A program made the position numbers and the translations under genes. A model generated the notes under the pieces. The model saw only the letters and a program-made list of their open reading frames with translations. It made no database searches and was not told the DNA's origin. 64,000 nt of DNA from positions 1 through 64,000 of the IMG/VR virus record IMGVR_UViG_3300013099_000021; one strand, given 5' to 3'. This document shows, in pieces, positions 22,199-35,900 of the stretch. Within the stretch, counting starts at the first letter, position 1, and each line of letters starts with the position of its first letter. The stretch is from a virus.

Positions 22199-22942
22199 TT
22201 AACCTCCACCGATTGCAAACACCGCAAGGATCACCAAGATAACTCCCGTAGTCACCTGCCAAAAGGTTTTCCCTCGACTTTTCTTCTTGATCTGCTCGTC
22301 CTGGATCCCTATCATCTCATCCTTATTTATGATGATACTGTCAAGATCCTGTCTGCTTTCGGCCATAATCATCATTGACTTGGCCTGTTCATAGACAACC
22401 GTATCCTTCACTACCAACTGGTAATCCTTCTCATCGATCTGAGAAAGGAGGTTCTGGTTCATATCGTACAATGATTCTTTTTCAAGAAATGTAAGATGGA
22501 AGCCTTTTACCTGTGGTTCGTTAAAAGGATACTTCAAATGACCTGGGTACGGGTACGCCTCGTACATCAGGAAGTGATAACTGGCATCCGATGGTATTGT
22601 GAGTAGGCTATCGGACAAATGCTCGTATTCATGCTCTAATGAGCTATAATCGTATTCAAGATCATCGACACGCATCAGGGATACCCCCAGGCTGTCTTTC
22701 AGTTCCTCGATCCGGAGATCCCGGGCAACCAATAGGCTGTCCCTCTCCTTCACATCCTCAAACAGAATATCGTTCCTGACGTTGAGGCCGGTGATTCTCT
22801 CAACCATTTCTTCCATATCTGCTCTGTCGCATCCACTTCGGAATAGTGAGATGACAAAAAACGTGATCAGGACCAATAAGCCTATGGTTTTAATCCTGCC
22901 CAGGTTCTTGCCAATCCAATCTATGATCTTGCCAAGGGTCAT
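22199..22942 (-). CDS. Membrane-anchored coiled-coil protein, spanin candidate
   Basis: 247 residues. An N-terminal membrane segment at about 18-35 (GLLVLITFFVISLF), a long periplasm-facing coiled coil with many Leu and Asp, and a C-terminal hydrophobic segment at about 228-246. With holin and DUF5675 genes just upstream, this is the expected place for an outer-membrane disruption protein. No lipobox seen. Spanin role is inferred from context and shape. Confidence 0.55.
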   Translation of the reverse strand: MTLGKIIDWIGKNLGRIKTIGLLVLITFFVISLFRSGCDRADMEEMVERITGLNVRNDILFEDVKERDSLLVARDLRIEELKDSLGVSLMRVDDLEYDYSSLEHEYEHLSDSLLTIPSDASYHFLMYEAYPYPGHLKYPFNEPQVKGFHLTFLEKESLYDMNQNLLSQIDEKDYQLVVKDTVVYEQAKSMMIMAESRQDLDSIIINKDEMIGIQDEQIKKKSRGKTFWQVTTGVILVILAVFAIGGG

Positions 22943-23172
22943 TTGTCTGATGTTACAAGGGTGCCCTCGTTGTTCTCAAACAGATTCTTTAAGAGGTATG
23001 CCAATACCGTTGCAATAGCAACCATGCCGGCTTTCTTCAGAATCTCAACATCCAGGGGTACTCCTGTCTGGATCATGTTATAGAAGAAAGTGATTACAGC
23101 CGTAACAACTGCGAGTAAGAGGCCCTTCAATAGGTCCCTCCAGTTCAAGGTTAAAAAACTTGATCGTTTCAT
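22939..23172 (-). CDS. Holin-like protein
   Basis: 77 residues. Two membrane segments (about 17-33, GLLLAVVTAVITFFYNM, and about 47-62, KAGMVAIATVLAYLL), a basic N-terminus and a charged tail, as in class II holins. Gene overlaps the spanin candidate by 4 bp. Confidence 0.65.
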   Translation of the reverse strand: MKRSSFLTLNWRDLLKGLLLAVVTAVITFFYNMIQTGVPLDVEILKKAGMVAIATVLAYLLKNLFENNEGTLVTSDK

Positions 23173-23213
23173 AGTGATGTTATTTTGGTTTATACAATGT
23201 TACAATAAAATAC

Positions 23214-23645
23214 TTAAACTATCTCAATAGTGATTTCTTCACCCCGCTTTGTGGCAGCCTTCAGTTCCCTGACAATGATTCGTTCGTACCCTGTTGAATA
23301 GAGAACCTTCCCCTTCTCTTTATTCTCTCCGGGTAGAATACATCCATGGGTATCTTTCGCTGTGTTGCCACGGTGGATCCTTATGCCTGTAAAATGTTTC
23401 ACGTTCAGTACCATTGGGAGAAGCCTCTTAAACTTTGGTGACATACTCAACTCAACATCATAGGTCCCGAATGGAATAGCTGTCTCGCCAAAGACTTTCC
23501 CTTCCCCTGGGTCATCGAGATCTCCATCCCGGTTCACATCCCTCACCTTGTCCTCAATGGTATCACAGAGATATTTCCCATCAATGGAAAGAGATCCGAT
23601 TGTGTAATGGGATCCCTGATACCTCCTTTTTAGCAGAAGTTTCAT
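23214..23645 (-). CDS. DUF5675 protein, probable peptidoglycan-related lysis factor
   Basis: 143 residues. FTGIRIHRGNTAKDTHGCIL (about 85-104) is the conserved H..GN..xDT.GC signature of DUF5675, which resembles the active site of L,D-transpeptidase-like enzymes with a catalytic Cys. DUF5675 genes often sit among phage lysis genes. A cell-wall role is therefore likely; reaction not established. Confidence 0.7.
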   Translation of the reverse strand: MKLLLKRRYQGSHYTIGSLSIDGKYLCDTIEDKVRDVNRDGDLDDPGEGKVFGETAIPFGTYDVELSMSPKFKRLLPMVLNVKHFTGIRIHRGNTAKDTHGCILPGENKEKGKVLYSTGYERIIVRELKAATKRGEEITIEIV

Positions 23646-23647
23646 AA

Positions 23648-23914
23648 TTAGTTTCTTATCGAGTTAATAATGGCAGCGACTATTCCGGCTATGTTGATTG
23701 CCCCGAATATGGTAACCCCCCAAGTCACAATTTTATTTTGCTTTTTTTTTATGTCCTTGATACATCCGGTGTTCTTATGCACCTCATCTACCAACCCTCC
23801 GTCAGAAGGATCATAATTAGGACCACGTAAGCAATTATCCATCTCCATAAGTAGTACCCCCTGCTCCTTTTGAGCAGAAAGGATCTCTGCGATCATCTCT
23901 TTTTGTGTTGGCAT
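23648..23914 (-). CDS. Small membrane protein of the lysis cassette
   Basis: 88 residues; cytosolic helical N-terminus, CLRGPNYDPSDGGLVDEVHK in the middle, and one C-terminal membrane segment (about 65-83). Resembles phage XhlA/holin-accessory proteins in size and topology. No signal peptide. Confidence 0.55.
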   Translation of the reverse strand: MPTQKEMIAEILSAQKEQGVLLMEMDNCLRGPNYDPSDGGLVDEVHKNTGCIKDIKKKQNKIVTWGVTIFGAINIAGIVAAIINSIRN

Positions 23915-23935
23915 AATATTTAAAGTTTACACCGA

Positions 23936-26900
23936 TTAATTACTGGACTTCTTTGCGTCCTTAATATCTTTATTCCCAGACGCCTCCTTGAAAAAGTCCC
24001 TTGGCTTCCCTGTCTCTTCCACTGGAGCGTCCAATGCTTTTCTTATTTCGTGTGCCGTTTTCAAAAGTATTGCTCCCTGCTCTGCCTTTAGATCATAGTC
24101 GGACTGTACACCCTCACTAAAATAGCCATCCAGGGCAATCCTGAAAGCTACATAATGACCCTCTGCCTTCAGGTGTGGGAATTTATTGTACAAAGTCATA
24201 AGATGCTGAACGTGCTTGGACCCGTAGATCTGAGGATCCTTGTAGATACCCAAATCATCCCACTGCAAAGCTACACTTCTGTTTGGATCATCCAGGATAG
24301 GGAGATACTCAAACGCTCCTATCGGATACTCAGCATAGGTAGAGAACTGTGAAAATAGGAAGTAATCCAACATTCTTGGATCGATGAAGGGATTGTCCTC
24401 CTGGTTCCAGGTGATAGCATCGGACCCCTCCATTAACAGCCTGGAAAACTTACTCGCATTGTGCGTTTCCCGGGATGCGATAGCCAGGTCTTTTTCCGAT
24501 GGAGGAATAATATGCTTCTGCCTGAACATATCATAGTTGGCCACCACTCCTATCCCTCCGGAGAACCCACTGGTAATCCCACTTATACTGTAAGGATTCA
24601 TGCTTGATATGAATGAGAACCACCACCCATCACTGAAAGCATCCTTATCATTATATAGAGCCATATCCATGCCCCGTTGAGCAACAGATCCTATTCTGCC
24701 CAGTTCAAACGGCTTAGGTATAATAATCCACCCACGGCCAAAAGGATTGGGGAACCGGTAGAACCCATCTCTCAGGTAGTTTGGATGGCTCAGATATTCC
24801 TCCCTCTCATCATCCGTGATATATCCAAGTGACATATACAGACTGTTGAGGATCGATGGTAGCATACTAAATGCAGCTAAGTGAACTGCGAATCGTGCTG
24901 GATTCTTCCTCGCTGTCCTGGCAATCTTTTCCATGCCCCTCACTGCTGCGCTGGTGAAGATCAACACCTTGTTTATCTCCTTGGCTACCGTCCCGGCTGC
25001 TGCAAAATCCATCAGATCTCTGGCTTGATATGCCGCCCGGACTGCTGCTTCCTGGTGAGTTAATCCATACTTCTTTATACCCTCATTGTATGATGCCATG
25101 TATTGAATCCTACGGGTAGGGCGCTCACTCATGTTAAACTGTCTGTTAACAAACTGAAACCCTTTCCCAACCATGTTATACTTGGTGTTGGGATTCCCTT
25201 TCTTCTTGGCTTTCATCATATATTGATGATGTGGCAGCTTACTCTCCTTTCTTTGAGATCCAATGATCTTTTTTCTCGGCACAAAACCAAACTGTCCACC
25301 ACCATACCTCTCAAAGGCATCGTCAGCCTTTTTGTTTGGTAATATATACCATGGTCGTGCATACCTTTTAGCCGTCCCTACCACTAAGAATTGCCCAAGG
25401 TCACGTATCATGTTCCTGTTGACAAACCTGATGGATTTGGTAATAGCCCTCCGGAGTAGCTGCGGAAAGAAAGAGGCAATCTTCATTCCCAAGCTGTCAC
25501 TGACAGGCAACAGGTCTTTCCATGTCTCATAAAGGTACTTATCACCGAACACCAGGTATTTTTTCTTGCCTTTCTCATAAAAGGATATGTTATATCCACT
25601 TGGTTCTTTGTAATCCTGAACCCATGCGATCTCGCCATGCTTAACCACATCCCCTTCGTGCATATTCCTACCCACAGCGCCCCTTTTAAACATATCAGCA
25701 AAAGTTTGCACTGAATAGTTCATGTCACCAACATCAACCAGGTTCATCCACGACTTTATCATGCTGGACACTGGGTTGTCTATTGGCCTGTCACTACCTT
25801 TGAATGGGAATACAACTTCTCTCGGCTGCAGCCCTGTTCCTGTTGGCCTCTGCTGTTCTTCAAATTCAAGATCCTTGCCCTCAACCATATCTTTTGGCTC
25901 AATAGCCTGCAGACGGTTCATGGCAACATAGTCCAGGTTCTCGTTCTGAATCTGATCTTTGGTTTCTTTGGATATAAGACCTGCCTGATAAGCGTATTCG
26001 GACCATTGCTTGCTGATCTCTCTGTATCTCCTCCAAAACTCCTTGATACCATCATAAAGCTCTGGGTCAGTGATCTTCATCGCCTCAAATTCCTTTACGG
26101 CTGCAACGGCCACATCGTAATCCCTCTGTCCAGACTGTGCAACACCAGTGGAAACAACGTCTGTAAAGTCATAACGACCTGGCGCTACTATTTCACCTTT
26201 CTTGTTATAGGTTGGTTCGTTGCTGATCCATACATCGTCAGGATCCAAGACACCCTCATCCATCCTTGTTATGATGTCATTGATCTTCCCGGCCCACATC
26301 TCAATGATATGAGGGTGTTTAGCCAGTATCTTCAAAGGTGGCAGTCTGTCTGTTGTAGTTTCCAAATCATGTCTGAGAAGCCTTGCCTGGTACTTCTTTG
26401 GTAATTCAACAGCTCTCTCCGAAATACCAACCGCCATAGTTATATCTGTATTCTTTTCCCATTGAGCATTACTTGTTCCTGGAATAGCTTCATACATCCA
26501 GTCGAAAGTCATAGCCTGTCCGGTTTTTGGATCAAGTACCCTGCTTTGATCAAAATCCATAACACCTTTGTCCATTAGGTTCTGAAGTTTCACATCGAGT
26601 CCCAGGTGGTTCCTGACAACGATCTCGAAGTTCTGTAATGGGCTTAGTTGGTTAGGATCGTCAATGTCCGTAATCCCTTGCTGCTTTGCAGCGTATTTGA
26701 AAGCCTCAACAAGTGGATCTATGAAATACCATATCCTCCTACCCATCTTATCAAAGATGGTTGTTTGGAACTGGCCCTCCTTATTCTCCCTGTTCCAGGC
26801 TATACCCTTCCTTCCTACCTTGGGATCCAGACGAGCATTGGTGAGTGTCTGGTCAAGTGCAGAGGATCCGTATAACGTCCTGACATCTTCACTGAATTGT

Positions 26901-29900
26901 TCCAATCCTTCCCAAACCTTTGTGTGAGGCTGCATCTGAGATCTGAACCATTCATAGGTTGTTGGAAATCGGCTCTCCGCTTCTGATGGGTTCACTACCC
27001 AGGCCCGGATAAACTCAGCCATACCCTCAGCCATCCTGTACCTTTCCGGATTCTTATGTCCCCGGGGAGGCTTGCTGCCATACTCCCACAGCTTTGATAA
27101 CTCCGCTTTCAACTCATTGTATATAGGATACGCTTTTGGACCCAGTAACCCGTACTTGTCATCTAAGTAGTGACCTATCTCATGCGCTGCGACATCCTCA
27201 TCACCAAAATGCTTTATACCCAACTTACCAATGGTGGGATCATAGGATCCTACAGCTCTCCTTGCTGATGGCCTGCGAGTGTATTGGATCTTTTTACCAA
27301 GAGCTTTGGATATATCATCCTGGATCTCCCATAGCTTCTTCGGGGAAAAGCCTGGCTTGGGTGGTTTTGGGCTTGGAACAACCCTGTCTTTGTGGGGCGT
27401 ATAAATCATGCCCTTCGTGTCATTATGGGGGTTCGATAACCCTCCCCTGTCTATTGGACCGGTTGATTCTCCTGCTCCATATTCATCCATGGTAGAGGCA
27501 GCATCGGTTTGATCATTCCCTTTCTGGACCTGCTTATGGTCAACCTCCAACATGGTCTTAAATCGCTCATTAAGGACAGTTAGCAGTGGTTGTAGGCTCT
27601 CCTCTGGGAACCTGGCCACCATCCTGTCGTTGATCTGCTCGAACATACCATTTCTGACAATAGACTTTATGACCTCATTGGAGTAATACTTAGAACCCCT
27701 CTGTGTTGAGGCTGGTACTTTCAGTTCGTACATCTGCGGGGAGTCGTAATCCATCTTTTTGATTATGATGTCCCTTGAAACATCCTCCACAAAGGTTTTT
27801 GGTGCTAGTGCCTTGATGATGTTTGCAGCTTTATGGATCGGCATCCTGGCTGTATTGCTTGTCTCATTGATCCAGTTCTCAGGCATGAGGATCCCTTTCA
27901 CTATACTGCCATCCTCCATGGAAAACTTTACCAGCCGGCCTTTTTTATACTTGTTCATGCCCTGCAAAATATTTCCGGTAACAAGATACCTGGTTTCCCT
28001 GGTCCTGCTTTTCTTGATGTTATCCCAGTCCTCCATGATCTCATTGGACTGAGCATTGGAAATGTGATAGCTGTTCCCAATGATTGCGTCCAGGTGATTG
28101 TACTTGCTGACGGGGATCCGGAACATCTTCCGGCTATCTGTGGTAGCAAACTTTAACATCACATTACTGGGCACCCAGGGATTAGCTTTATTCATGTTCA
28201 CATCGAAGGAAACAAACACTCCTTTGTTCATGCGGACAAGGCCCAGTTGCTCATCATCGGTGAACGGAACCTCTAATCCTTTCCCGGGTTCGAAGAAATC
28301 AAAATACTTATTAAACTTGGCTTTGTTCAACTGGGACACGACTCTGAGGTTATTGATGCGATCACTCTCCCTCTCATCTATCTCGTTCTTTTTTAGCTCA
28401 TACTCACGAACCTTATCTTCCGGTGACAAGCCGTCTTTATCTTCGATCTTCTGCCTCCACAACGCTCTCGCCTCTTCTGAGCTGCGCTGTACATTTCGTA
28501 TCTGAGTGTCAAGCTGAGACTCTATGCCCTTCTCCATGGCGGCCCTTAAATCCTCCACATGGTTGTCGGGAACTTTTTCAAGCTGTTCTTCCAGTTGCGC
28601 TTTGGTAAACGGCTTCCTGGTAACATTCACCTCAGCCTCATTCAATACGGTATCGTCACCAAAGTATGAATACCCTCCATTCCCCTCGATCTCAACGGTG
28701 CTTTTCTTGAATACTGCGTCAAGCTCCTCATTGGTAACCATCAGGTCATTGGTGCCTGTGCTGTTCCGATATTCAATATCGTTCCTGTACCGTTCAGCAA
28801 CCTCACGATAAAATTCCTCCTGCATCCTGGATGGAAGGATCTGTATCTTACCTGTAACCCTATGGGCTGCGTTCTGCTTATTGGGATCCTTGCCCCCAAT
28901 GTTTAAAGGATCACCAATTCGCCTGTTAATGTCTGGGTTCTCCTTCAGGTACTCAAACACCACATCATCACCATACTTGTTAAGGAAGTCATCAACATCA
29001 GCAAGGCTTTTGCTATGCTTTTGGTTCCCAGAGGTGTTGGCATCAAGTGATTTCAGCTTCTTAGCGTTCATCATAAACATTCGTGACTCAGCCGGGAGTG
29101 TTGAGGTGACCATGTTATATATTGGCTTATTCAACTGGTCTGCCCGATAGATCCTACCAAACAACTGGACCACTACATTTATATCCAAGTCATTTTGCAA
29201 GGTCCACATAGTCCTTTGGCTGACATCAAGGAAGTCTGGCGATGAGTGCATCGATATACCCGTTGATCCCGCCCTATTCACAATGGCTGCTACACCCGGG
29301 TTGTTGTTAAATCTGGCTACCGCCTTGATCTTATCACCCCTGTCATTGGTTACAAATTCCCCCCTGCTTCCATCTTCGTTAAGTTTGAACATAGTGTGGC
29401 GGCCTGTGATCTCAACAGCCTCGAATCCTGCATCAGTAATCCCTTTTCGTAATATGTCGATAGGGGAGATGGGGATCCCAGTGGTCATCCGTTGGATCTT
29501 CTCCATCATACTGTAATACCTGGACCTTCCGGTTGCCGTTAGATCCTCGGGGTTCAGGTCTGCCTTAACATCATTACCCTGGGCATCCGTTTCCGTGTAC
29601 TTCATCACGGTTTCCATCCCACGTTTGAGGACATGGGAGAAGTCCAATGGGATAGTTTCCCCCTTCTTCAGTTCTAAGTTCTCTACCATTTTCTGAAACA
29701 TAGCCTCCATGGTACTCTTCAGGGCTATGACAGGCTTGCGTCCTGCTTTCAGATCCTCAACGATAAGAGGCACTGCCTCCTTAACCTTGATGGATAGTAA
29801 TAGCTGGTCAATAATATTCCAAACACGGCTGAAGTATGGTGCGTTATTTACCCCTGCCTGAGAGGTGCCTTTCCTCATCCCAACTTGTTTGCCCTCACGC

Positions 29901-32900
29901 TTAATATCCTCGTTCATTCCTTCCAGGACCGGATTGATAAAATCCCTCTGAAAGTCCACGATCTCTTGTAAGACCCCGGTAATGTTATCGAAGTCCTCAA
30001 CCATCCTCTTCCCCAGCTCGGGGTTATAGGTTCTTTGTGAAGGATCTGTATCACCGATCACAACATAATTCATTTCGGCATCCATCTTGAACCCGATCTT
30101 GGCGAACTGTCCTGACTCAGCTAATTGATGTGTTATGATTTCCTGCAGGGCAGGTCCTCCCGCCAGGATCCCATCAATCATTTCCTCCATGGTCATGTTT
30201 GCTTCCTGCAATACAGTTTTCATAGAGTAGAGCGGCATATTGTCTGGGCGCTTGGCGTAAGTGGCCGAAAGGAATAATCCTCCCTGGGTTCCCAATAACC
30301 AATCCTTAAAGAAATCACCAGTATTGCTCATGCCACTAGCCTCATGGCTCTCATCCATAACGAATACCACATCGTTATCACGGATCAGTTTATTCAGGAA
30401 TGATCTCTTCTCTGAATCCCGGCCCTCGGTGGTGAACTGAGAATAGGTAGTCATTATCATCTGAGTTCCCTCTGGTAGCTTATGTGTACCTGGTCTTTTC
30501 TCAGTTCCAATAATCCTATTGTTCTCCTGTGGATCCACCTCCCACTTCACATTCCCATCCTTATCAAAGACCCTCGCTTTCTGTCCTGAACTTGCAAACT
30601 GCTTGTTCATTATGAAGGGTTTGTAGTTTGGGGATCCAATATTCACCATGTCCCTGTAAATATCAGTGAACAGGTCAGCGCCTTTGGTAATGAATATGGG
30701 TAGCTTGCCGTTTTCAATGGCATACCGGATCACTCCTGCAGCTATACGGCCTTTCCCTGTGCCGGTCTGGTGCCCAATGATCATGGCGTTCTTACCCTCA
30801 ATATTATAGATAGCCTGACCAATACCATCAACCTGTTCAGCAAACATACCGGTGCCCTTCATCTCATCCAGGCTATTATAATTCAGCTTTTCACGAACAT
30901 ATTCATCGATGTCACCTATCTCATCACTCAACTGCATTAAGGCATCTTGCATCTCGGATGCTATGGAAGCAGGAACAATAAAGTTCCCGGATCCCAAATC
31001 GCTTAATGGTCTGTGAGATGTTACATCATCAGCACTAATATCACTTATGCCAAGCTCTCGCTTAGTACGCTGATCAGGCTTTCCAATGTTGTTTGTTGGT
31101 AGATCGAGCGCACTTCTTGTTGGCCGAATTTCTCCAAACCGTCCGACCTCTCCCCTTCGTCCCGTCTGATCAGTTCCCCCATCTGATTTATGTATTGTGG
31201 ACTTGACATTATCTGTTCCGCTTGCCCTTGTACGTCCGGCTCCGGGATCAGGTCGAGAAGTGAATGGATTAGTGACTCTCTCGTTGTCGGCTGCTCCTTG
31301 TTCAGCAGGGAGATCAGTTTCTTCGGAAACCGTAGGGTCAACTCCTGAACGCTCTGTGGCTGGATTTTGGTCGGTAGCTCTACCGCCCACAAGCGAATCA
31401 GTTCCTCGCATGGCATCCACTTTTCGTTGTAGGCTATTGTTTTCATTGGCTTTAGTTTTTAATACGGTAATACGTTCACGAACATCGGTCCAGTTCTCCA
31501 CTGGATTAAAGGCTTCTGATTGTAATGGAGCTGCACCTTTCTTCTCAGTCTTTCTTCCGTTGACCAGGATAACTTTAACAGGATAGCTTGCGCCCATGGT
31601 CTTGTACAGATCCCCTGGGAGTTGAATCACATCCTCAACATAGTAGTTCTTGTATAACCAGTTGAAAAACTGAAGATCGTTTTTATCGCCAGGCTTTCCG
31701 CTTCCTACCATCTGGCCGTTCGCTTTCCACTTAATATGGCCTCCGGTAATGATGGCTGCTTTTCCTGTGTTGCTCAGTGACTTTAAAGCATGGGCAACCG
31801 GCACATATTCACCATGTAGCCAGTATCCTTCAAAATCTTCAGTGGTCCCGCCAAAAGGAGGATTGATATGTACTGCATCTACGGTCTGGACATCTAATTG
31901 GTCCTGTATTCCATGAGTGCTGTCCTTGTTAAATACCCTATACCCTTGTTCGATAAGGTTTTGATACCTACCCTCATCGATCTCATTGGCCCGGACACCC
32001 CTACGGTCTGCACTGATCAACAATGCCCCGTTCCCTGCACTGGGATCCATGACATTATCGACACTTTTGGCATTGGTGTACTCTCCCATCAGGAAAGCCA
32101 GTGGCACAGGTGTGCTGTACTGTTGCTTCTCCTTAATGGCACTGGTCCGGTATGATAAGGTTGGAAATGTAGAGTACAATCCCTGGATCCTTGAAAACTG
32201 ATCAGCTTCATTTATGGTGTTGTCCATAGCTATGCTACGGGCAACTTCCACCATGGCCAGCTCTGCCCTCTCACGGATGGCAGTCTTGTTGGTGACACCC
32301 CACTTGGCAGCTATCTTGATTAATTCTCTGAAATCAGCAATAGGCTCACCTTTCCAAATACGGTTCTTCACCTCCCAGGTAAATGCTCTCTGACGGATAA
32401 GTTTATGCTTTGCCTCTGTCTCGCCAAGGGACCTGGTGAAAAAAGCTATTGAATCGTCAACCTTTTTCTGTGAAGAATCCTGGTGACCTTTATCCAAGGC
32501 CCGGGCATGGGATCCTATCCCGTACATAGCCATGATTGGAGATGATGGATAGAACTGGTCAGCCAAATACTTTATTTCCTGTATCCCTTTTCCTGTAAAT
32601 CCTAACTGAGCAAGTATCTTGTGGTGTTCATTGGTCAGTTTAACAAGCCGGTTCAGATCCTCTTTCCTTGCGTTTTTCAATACATAAGGGGTGAGGGGAT
32701 CCCCACGCTTAACATTACTCTCCAGAAGGTCCATTACATTTTCCAGTGTATAGTCCTCCTCAACGGGGATCGGAGCGAATATAATCTTCCCGGTTTGAAT
32801 ATCATCTTGCCGCTTTTCAAACTCGGCCACCCTTCGCTTGCTTGCGAGATCCTGCTCCCATGCCAACTCAGAACCATCATAAGTTCTTGGCTCCCTATAC

Positions 32901-35900
32901 ATCTTCTTTTCAAGCTGCTCGGCTTTGGCCATGTCACCTATAGACTTGTAGATGTCAATGATCTTGGTCAGCTCGGTCCTATATTCTTTGTTGTCGAACG
33001 GCTCAACCTCAGTGGCTTTCCCTTTTGCAATCAAATCCCTGAACTTGTCAACGATGACAGCTTTCTTGCTCTCTCCTTTGATTGATACAGGATCCTCTAT
33101 GATGGCTACGGTCAGCTTCTCAAACTCTGCAGGAGCTTCACCAAACAATCCTCCCAGATCTTTCACCCTCTGATCCCTGGGGTCCGTCCAATCCTCAACC
33201 CGGACTACCTTAACCTCCTTATTCAATTCAGGAATAAAGAACACCTTACCCACAAGATCTGAATACTCCGACTGTGTAGGGATGGTTGTCTGTCCTGCAG
33301 CTTCGTTCCCGGCAGTAGACTTTGACTGTTCAAGGTTATTAATCTCTCTGTTAATGGCTTCGATCTGAGCATCAAATGGCTGCAACGCTTTCTTGATATT
33401 CTCGTCTGATGGATCAAATGTTTCATCAAACATACCTGGTGCGCCAGTCTCTACTTTGGTGTCACCGAACAGCCCTTTGCGACCAGTAAGTTCGGAATAC
33501 TTCTTCTGCTTCTGCTTCTGGATGGTTTGGATCTGATTACGCTTATCCGTGATCTGCGCATCGATTTCGTTGATTACCCTTTCTCTTTCCCTTTTATTTT
33601 CTCCGGGTTTTGTGACCTTAGCTTCGCCAGTGTCAAGGCGTTCTTCACCAGGCTCGGTGACGGCTGCTTCTTCTGTTTGCTTGATTTCATCTTCGATATT
33701 TTTTAGGTAACGACTTTTTTCCTCCTCCGTCATAAGACCCATCTTAATGGCCTCATCGACATTTTCAGGACTCAGCTCACCAAACTGGTTGGTGAACTCG
33801 TCCAGTTTAGCGTCAGCAATAAGGTTGTCTATTTCCTCAACTGAAACGCTGGTAGCAGGGTGCCTCTTTGTCTTTTTTATTTCGATAGCCCCAACTGCCA
33901 ATGAATTTTCCAGTGCATCAAGTAGCTTATTCGCTGCAACGGTTTTCTTTCCTTCCTCAATATTTTTGATGCCCGAAGCGATTTGACTGGCCTTTAAGTC
34001 CACATCATAATCCATTAAAAATCCGGGATACGTGATGACCTTATTCACAAAATCAATAAACCCCTGATCCTCATATTCGTTGAGTGCAAGGTGCGCATCG
34101 ATCTCTTCCTTGGGAGTGCGCATCTCCGTTTGTTTGATCTTCTTGCCATTCTCATCCTTAACAACCATCTGCCCATCTACCATGCCGACAATGTATCCAA
34201 GATCCGCAACAGCCCTGCTTATCTGTTGCATCAGGTCCCCCTTAATCTGAGTGTGAGTGGCTGGCGTTTTGTTCCATTGGGCAACTCGAATTACCAGTGT
34301 GTCATGTTTCCTTTCCCTGGCTTTGGGATCCTCTACTGGTGGAGGTGCTGGTGGTTCTACCGGCTCCTCTGTTGGTGGGGTGGGTTCTTCAAATACTTCC
34401 CCGGCCAGGACATTTGTAATATGATCCTCAATGGAGATGCCTTTATCCATTTCTCCTTTCTGAACAGTAGAAATATCCTGCCACACATACCACATAGCTT
34501 TGTCAAACTCCTCATCGGTGATGGTGGGTGCAAGCTCACGGATCTTCTTCTCAATCGTGGGTTGGATCTTCTGTGCAAATTCGTTTACCTCGTCCTGCCA
34601 CTGATCAACTGCTGCCTGCTCATCCTTCTCAATCTTCGCAATCTGATCTTCCAATTTCTTACGATCTTTCTTCTGGTCCAGGCTCAACCTACCCTTAAAT
34701 TCTTTTTTGAGGCGTTCTTCGAGATCTGCTTTATCCTTGGTGATCTCCTCCACCTCTGCGGCAACGGCATCCTCCAAGACAACGAACCTCTTATTAACAT
34801 CGCCCAACTTACCAGATAGGATCAAAGCTGGATCCCCAAGGCCCTGGATGGGTTCACCCGTAGGTTCTTCCTCCACAACCTTCTCCACAACAACTGCCCC
34901 TGCCGTACCAGGTGGCTCCTCTGGTGGCTTCTTATCATCCCTGATCTTTCGTGCAAGCTCCATGGCTTTGTACACATTAAGGTCAAGATCCGGCTGTGGT
35001 AATCGTTCGATGGGGTGGATAGACAGGGCCTCTGCCAATTCCTCAATGGAGGCGTAGTCCTGTCCTCCATATCTGATCATGCCTTCCTTCACTGGTGGCA
35101 TGGCTTTTCTTTCCTCAATAGCTGTTAAGGATTCCTCTTTTATTGCCTCGGCTTCAGCCCTTAATATTGCATAATCTTCTGGGGTGTTGATTTTATGCCG
35201 GCCCGCTCCAAATAAGCCTATTGAATTATCAACGGTAAGATGATCTTCGGCATTTTTGACGCTGCCAGTTAGACCCTCTTTCTCCATTTTGTCAATAGCT
35301 TTAACGACACGATCAGCCACCTCCGTTCTTTCCTGAAGCTGATATTGGTCCATGAAGGGAGTTTCAACAAACCTCTCAGGTCTTTTCTCAACTACTTCTG
35401 GCTTTGGTGGTACTCCTTCATCAGGCTTTCCCTCGACTCCTTCGGTAATTGTGCTAACTTTAATCTTGTCTGTAAGTTCAACCTCTTCGGTGACGAACTC
35501 TCCTTTTTCGGCTTGCTCATTGATCCTATTATTTAGCTGTGTGATCTCAAATTCCAAGACAGACATCATCTCATCGATCTGCTCCGTAGTCTGCTTACGC
35601 TTGGGATCGGACTTCAGTGCTGCCAGCTTCTTATATTCTCCATAAAGGTTGTCGGCTGCCATCTTCAGCCGGTCATTCATTACAGGCTCTCCCCTGTCAA
35701 TAGCATCAAGGGTTTCATCGGTTGCGTCCTCAATGGTAATCCCAGGTGTATCTGGAATATTGTACTTCTCCTGCTCCTCCTTAATCCGCTTGTCATCAAA
35801 GAATTTCCGTTCAGACTTCACCTTCTCCACATACTCAGGATCCAGTTTAAGACCGGCTGCTGTTCGTTTTGGTGGTTTTGGTGGTTCCGTTGGTGTGGGT

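Noticed and set aside
34091-34819. 242-codon rightward frame inside the polyvalent gene
   Set aside because: It is antisense to a long, motif-bearing frame, and its Leu/Phe-rich composition is typical of a shadow frame.
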